Source: Pteria penguin
Taxonomy: Eukaryota > Mollusca > Bivalvia > Pterioida > Pteriidae
Assembly (NCBI GenBank): GCA_035048485.1
Contig: CM068587.1
Span: 43,461,842 to 43,525,841, forward strand
DNA length: 64,000 nt
Direction: 5' to 3'
The translations under genes were made by a program, and so were the position numbers. Position 1 is the first letter of the stretch. Each line of letters opens with the position of its first letter. Below the pieces are notes generated by a model. The model searched no databases and was not told where the DNA came from. It was given only the letters and a program-made list of their open reading frames with translations. Of this stretch, positions 48,101 to 54,100 are shown piece after piece.

Positions 48101-51100
48101 CGAAACTCTTGAATATTGGCTTCGAACAGACCCGCCTTGTGAATGTTATTCGAACTTGTTGCCCATGTCGAATTTTAATATAACTGCTATACATATCACT
48201 GTTATTCATATAACAGTTATATTTCATATATTTATATTTATTTTTTGTAACAAAACAAAATTAGATTTACATAAACATAGCATACATATATCAAATTATA
48301 TATATATATATATATATATGCATTTATTCTATAATGCACTGTATTGATTTTTCGTTATAATCACATATCTTAGGAATAATATCATGACACTTTTTGAAGG
48401 GACTGCTTAACATTCAATGTAATACCATGGCTTGTTTCTTCTTATCTTGTATTCTGCAGGCCCTTTCATGTTTATAAATTCTAATTGCGATTAAAGATAA
48501 AACCTTGTTTAGTATCATAGTTTTCAAATTACTTTCGGTATGAAAACCCAACAAAATATTTTCCCATGATATGTCAAATTTTAATATGCTCCAATGTTTT
48601 TCTTTATATATACTTTATTTCTGCTCTCCTCCAAACAGCGAAACATAGAATTACATAAATAGTCAACAATAGATGAACATTGTATACATGAGGCAATACA
48701 GATACAGAGAGAGAGAGAAGAAAATACCATAGATCTAATAAATTATTAGAAATACAGATAGAGAGATAAAAAATAAATGAATAACAACTGAATAGATATT
48801 TTGCATAAAATAAATGAGAAAAAAAAAAGTCAAGTGCAACAAAAAATTGGAATAAAAAAAATCACAGATTCTTTTTACATACCAGCAAAGAGGATAATAA
48901 TTTGCCATCGTCCCTTCTCGATAAGCAATTTATTTTTCGTGAGTCTAAATTTGCAAAACACAATGGGGTCTTTTTCTCTCAGAATTTGAATATATTTTTC
49001 GAGTGAACGTTGAATTTTATATATACCATAGTTCAATGACTTGTAAATATCTGAATGCCATGATTGCTTTTGTAATGTTTTTTTACCGATTGTTTTAAAA
49101 TAACCAGATAAATTTTGTTGCATCCAGATAATTAACAAGTCATCAACAACAATATTTATCTTTATTCAATTTGCTCATATTTTCTACTTGAAAGTATATC
49201 ATCCAGACTGAGAAGGCATCACATAAAATGTGTAACAACGAAACCCCTGACTATTGGCTTCGAACAAACCCGCCATGTGATTGTTATTTGAACTTGTTTC
49301 CCATGTCAACTTCTGATAAAACTGTTATACATAACGCTGTTATGTATATAACAGTTATATATCGATTATGGTAATTATTCTGGTAAGGATTTGCACAACT
49401 GTATAATATATATAATAATAAGAATGATTTTATTCATGTAAGGGGGTAGGGGTGGACAGGATAAGACGAAGGGGTGGGGTTAAGGGGCTGGAGAGGTGAG
49501 GCGACAGGCAAATAAGAAGGATGAGAGACGGCATGGGAGAGGAAGAAAATTATACAGTGGGGGAGGGTCTTATACTTAAAACAGACCCGAAAAAATATCG
49601 CACTGGATACTACGGGAGGGGGAGGTAGGGGCGGGCGGAAGAGAGGTACCCCCTGTCCACCCCTCCTTTATTGTAGTATTTTTGTTTAGATACTACAATA
49701 TATGAATAAATGTTTTATTCAAATAATAAATTTATTCATGTATTCATCATACATTTGAGGAGACACAAACCTTACCATATATTAAATATGTTTTTAAAAC
49801 CTTTGGAAATAAATTGTATCAATTATACGTCGTAACTTGTAAAGTCCTACATTATCACTTAGAAAAGAGGAAGCAAGTAATATAAATGTATATGATTTTA
49901 TTACAATGTGAATAGTATTTCAGAGAAATAACAAGTAAAATATAACTTTAAAAAGTTGTACACTTCAACAAAAAGTCACCAGCGATCGCAAAAAGTTTCC
50001 AATATGGCGTTTTACGTGCAACGTGCTTAGTAAACTAAGCTATATTAAATTCACAATTATGACACTTTCCTTTCATCTAAACCCCAACAAACCTTATATA
50101 TTTAAGTTTGTATGATCATAATACATGTACACCTAAATATCAATTTATTTTTCCATTTTACTCATCCATATCGAAATTAACCTGAGAGTTCTTCAGTGTT
50201 ATTTAGAGTTCTTCATTTAGGAGGACCGCAGGTGGTAAGAGCAGATAAGAAGCTGTACACACTGCGTGTAGATATTTTTAAAATTCGTCTGCAGTAGCAT
50301 ACACAGCATAGGTATACAGTACCTGATGTAATTTACGAGAGACTCGTGATGTTTAGCCTTTAAGATGTAATAAATTTTGTCGATATTTGTTGATTCTAGG
50401 TTAAATGAATGAAACAAAGCGAAATTCAGTGAGATAAAAATAACCGATAACGCGTCACTTGAACCTAGGTCAGTCTCGTTATGAATTAGTGGTCACCTGT
50501 CTATATATTGCCAGTCTACATTCAGGATTCTATGAAAGATCTTATCTGTTCTTTTTTATACTGAAATTTATATCTAAATATATTATTATTATTATATTAT
50601 ATATATTATTATATATATTTCAAAGATAGCGCGATCGGTTTCCATATTGGCGCTTATATGTCAAATTAGGCCTTGATCGCGTGTGTTACAAGCATTCTAC
50701 TACGATTTCTCCAAATAAGGCAGTATGTTACGTGGTCTTCCCCATATTTGGAAAAATTCCAATGAAGTGCGATTGAAATTCATAATCGGCTTGCATCATT
50801 ACGGCGAAAGAGTATTTTAACAAACACAATAAGCGACAAAAATAATAAGTGTTTAAGGGTAATATATTGATAATTTAAGTTAAGCAGACCTATACTTAAA
50901 CCTATTTCTGTGCAATGAAATTTCAATAACAAGGATAGCAATGCAGGTTTTTCAAGAACTTTTACTACTTTAAAGAAGGTACCACTTTGTTACGTGAATT
51001 AAAAAGGCGGTGCAGAGGTTAAATTTTTACGATCGCTGGGAGACTGTCGAGCAAATGCTCGACGCTTTAAAAAACCTCTTCAGATATCGGTACAATAGTA

Positions 51101-54100
51101 TTGCGAATATTCGCAATGCTATTGTGAATATTCGCAATAGTATTGCGTATATTCGCAATAGTATTGTGAATATCGCAATAGTATTGTGAATATCGCAATA
51201 CTATTGCGAATATTCGCAATAAAATTATCTTTTTACGTGAAGCTATTGGGCTTCCATAAAGATGCATATATTGTTCCAAAATAATTAACTTAATATCATT
51301 ATACCTTTTATTTATGAATATATAAAGAAAATATGCTCCAAAACTGAAAATGTCATGTTTGGTTTTTAGTATTTTCGTATTTTAAATTCAAAACTAGATA
51401 TAACTGATTTATACTATACCTTAAACCAAGGATGGATTTAACAAATAAGACGAGAAGAAGAAACATGTCAATTTTAAATTTAAAACACATCAAGCTACTA
51501 TTACTCTGCATACAAATATATACACATGGATACAAAATAAAAACAAACTAATGAGCAATGTACAGAAAATTCTTTAAATAAATGCAGGTAGGTCAAATTC
51601 AATAAAAATCAATTAGCCATCATCATTTAGTAAGAATTGGTACAAATAACAAGGTACGTACACATGGACTCAGTCGATTATGTAATACTGCGGTTTTGTA
51701 CATCAATACGGTCAATTGATCAAACCACATGTACACATTAACAACTTCAGGACTTTATAATGTATTGGAGATAAGCATTATATTATGCGACACATCAGTG
51801 TTCGACACATCCGGGGTAAATTTAATCATTTTATAAAGGATTTTTTCTGGAGCTACGTCTGACTTCAAACTATCCAGAGTATTTGAGATATCAGTGTTCA
51901 AAATATCGAACTTTGACTGTATTCTATTTTCCTTCATAACCAAGAGATACAGATTACTCTATAAGTTATATTATTCAGAGAAATGTTTCTAAAAATGGCC
52001 ACTGCAAGCCCAAACAACCCTGCATTTCTCATCGGAGGAAATTGCTTGTAATTTACACTTGCAAACACGCAAAAATGCTAGATGAATTTTAGTTTTGCCA
52101 GTTGAAAATATAGAAACTTGAAAAAGAAAACAAGAAACCGTCAAGGACGGTATGACTGGATTGCAAATGCTAAACTCAAAATGCTGACGACAGACGGATC
52201 GATTTTGCCAATTAATAGACCAGAATTGCTTTGCATTAACAATACATGTATGTAAGTGGTCACCCTAAAGGCAAAAAACCGAGTGTGTTCACTTAAGCAT
52301 AAAGTCAAGGTCAAAGTCACTAAATTTTTGTATTGTCTGGATAGAATATTCAAGTATCTACAAACCTACCAACTTTGATATAAGTACCCTTTAGGGTATG
52401 AAAGAAACCAAGCTAAACACAACTAAATAACAAAATGTTGACGCCGTGCAGACAGACGGACGGACTGACGGTTTTTGTCAATTCATAGACCGGAATTGCT
52501 TTGCAATCCGGTCAAAAACCAATGAGAATTTTGCAATTAGTTACCTGTTCTAAATTTACAATGCTGATCTTAGTCTCAATAACGTTTTGTTAAAATTGCA
52601 GTAACAAAATCAAGCATTCAGAACAACTTTGCAAGGCTGATCTTGATTTCAAAAGACATTTTGCTATAAGGCATTAAAGAATAAAATCAAGCTCTCAGAA
52701 CACAACGACTTGCCATCAGCATGATCAGTGGATGGGCTCGTCATGGTGGACAAGTTTACAATAACAGATTTCTTTAAAGAAAAAACAAGAAACTGCTTTT
52801 AAAAGATGGTATGACCAGATTGCAAAGCAAATTCGTAACAAGGTCACGTTCACATGGTCAAAAGTCATGGTATCAAATGAAAGCACTCATCATGATAAAG
52901 AACCTATGTGTGAGGTATCAAAGTCCTTTCCCTATTGATTAAGAAAAATATAGCCAAAGGTAAAGTTTCTTAAAAATAGGTAAAAGTCCAAGGTCAAGGT
53001 CAATAGGTAAAAAGTCATGGCATAATTTCAAAGCCATAAGGAACCTATGTGTGAAGTATTATGTTATACTCCTCTTAGCTGCTGAGATTTTGATTCAAAC
53101 AAAAACTTCAACGAAAATGTTGACAGATAGACAGATGAAATGGCATACAGATATCAACCAGAATTGCTTTGCAATTCTGACAATAAACTGAAGAAAACAA
53201 GCAGACTGTGAATGAAAAGGACTCTGTCAGAAATTTTCTGAAGAACATTCGTTTGATTATACATTTATTTTCAATTTAATCTACACATAAACAAGAATAT
53301 CTTTATAATACAAATATGGTAAAGTACAATCTGTATCTAAAATATTCACAAATTAAATGCAAGATCGAAACAAAAATTTGTGAATTTATTACGCCCTCTG
53401 ATGATAATCATATTTTTTACTTATAAAAAGGGGTAATAATTCAAGACAAAACAAAATCAATTTTCAGTAAATACATCTGTATGTAAAAACATGAATATTA
53501 GTAAAACTGATAGATATTCTCTGAACAGTGCCAAACCCATGACAATATGCATAATTATCATCAAAAGTGATCAATTCTGACTAACCTAAGATTTAAGGCT
53601 GTGACCTTCAGAGAATATTGTCCATAAGTCTCTTGCTCAAAGAACCCTCATCCCAAAGAACATTTGCATGAAATATAATAAAATTCTGATTAACAAATAT
53701 TAAGATATGCTGGAATAAAGGCCTTTACCAATATCGTGAGTGATCTTGCCCTTGCAGAAATGAGCTTGAGTAACCTGCTCTAATGTCCTTGTCCCAAGGA
53801 ACATTTGTGTGAAATACGATATAATTCTAATTAACAATTTAACTATATGCTCCCCCAAATTTTTTTTGGGAAGCATTAAAGAATATTCTAAAATATTCTA
53901 ATTTAATGATTAATGAGCCTCTAAATTAAAGTTAAGACTCGGATGTCCTACTGTCATTCCTATAAACCAGAAGCACAGCAATAAGTAACATAAAAATCAA
54001 CAGTTTTTAAATAGCAATTATAAAACATACCTGTATTTGTGTATGAGACAAAACTTTCTGGTCAAAGTCACCTGCTGAAACGGGAGTAATTTTTCTTATG

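Larger units (their letters stand above)
44983..50227. mobile_element. Fourth layer: Mutator-like element with roughly 250-bp inverted repeats
   Basis: Starts GGTCCTCCTAAATGAAGAAC and ends with the inverse; the inversion extends to about 45215 and 50000 with small indels (for example AAACGCCATATTGGAAA). ACAGGCGGTAAG (44971-44982) and GCAGGTGGTAAG (50228-50239) are the probable 9-12 bp target duplication. Long TIRs and this duplication size suggest MULE. No transposase reading frame was found; the inside holds a B element, a LINE scrap and simple repeats. Confidence 0.75.
43962..51072 (+). mobile_element. Third layer: A-family element, copy 2
   Basis: 5' end AATCAAAGGCTTGAAGAGCC (hairpin GGCT/AGCC) then AAGGCGTCGAGC; 3' end hairpin GTCGAGCA-AA-TGCTCGAC then GCTTTAAAA. 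The body is split at 44982/50228 by the Mutator-like element and is otherwise collinear with 58593-60443. Confidence 0.75.
42779..51258. mobile_element. Second layer: element with 65-bp inverted repeat and palindromic arrays
   Basis: Left TACGGAAGCCCATTAGCTTC and right (inward) TATGGAAGCCCAATAGCTTC start an inverted repeat that continues through an A-rich spacer into TTGCGAATATT/GCAATA palindromic arrays (42818-42910 and 51100-51226). AAGATG flanks both sides (42773-42778, 51259-51264). The unoccupied counterpart is at about 105-125 in copy 1 of the outer repeat. Confidence 0.7.
42600..51921. mobile_element. pogo/Tigger-like element, copy 2, outermost layer of the nest
   Basis: Left end TACTATCAAACCTTGATATC and right end (inward) TACAGTCAAAGTTCGATATT form the inverted repeat with TA at each border (42600-42601, 51920-51921). 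The body before 42778 and after 51259 matches 1-856, where the sequence is uninterrupted. Confidence 0.65.

Noticed and set aside
42779..51258. Reading this as one large autonomous transposon of 8.5 kb
   Set aside because: Almost all of its length is accounted for by later insertions (A, Mutator-like, B, SINE); the original element was probably under 1.5 kb and non-coding.
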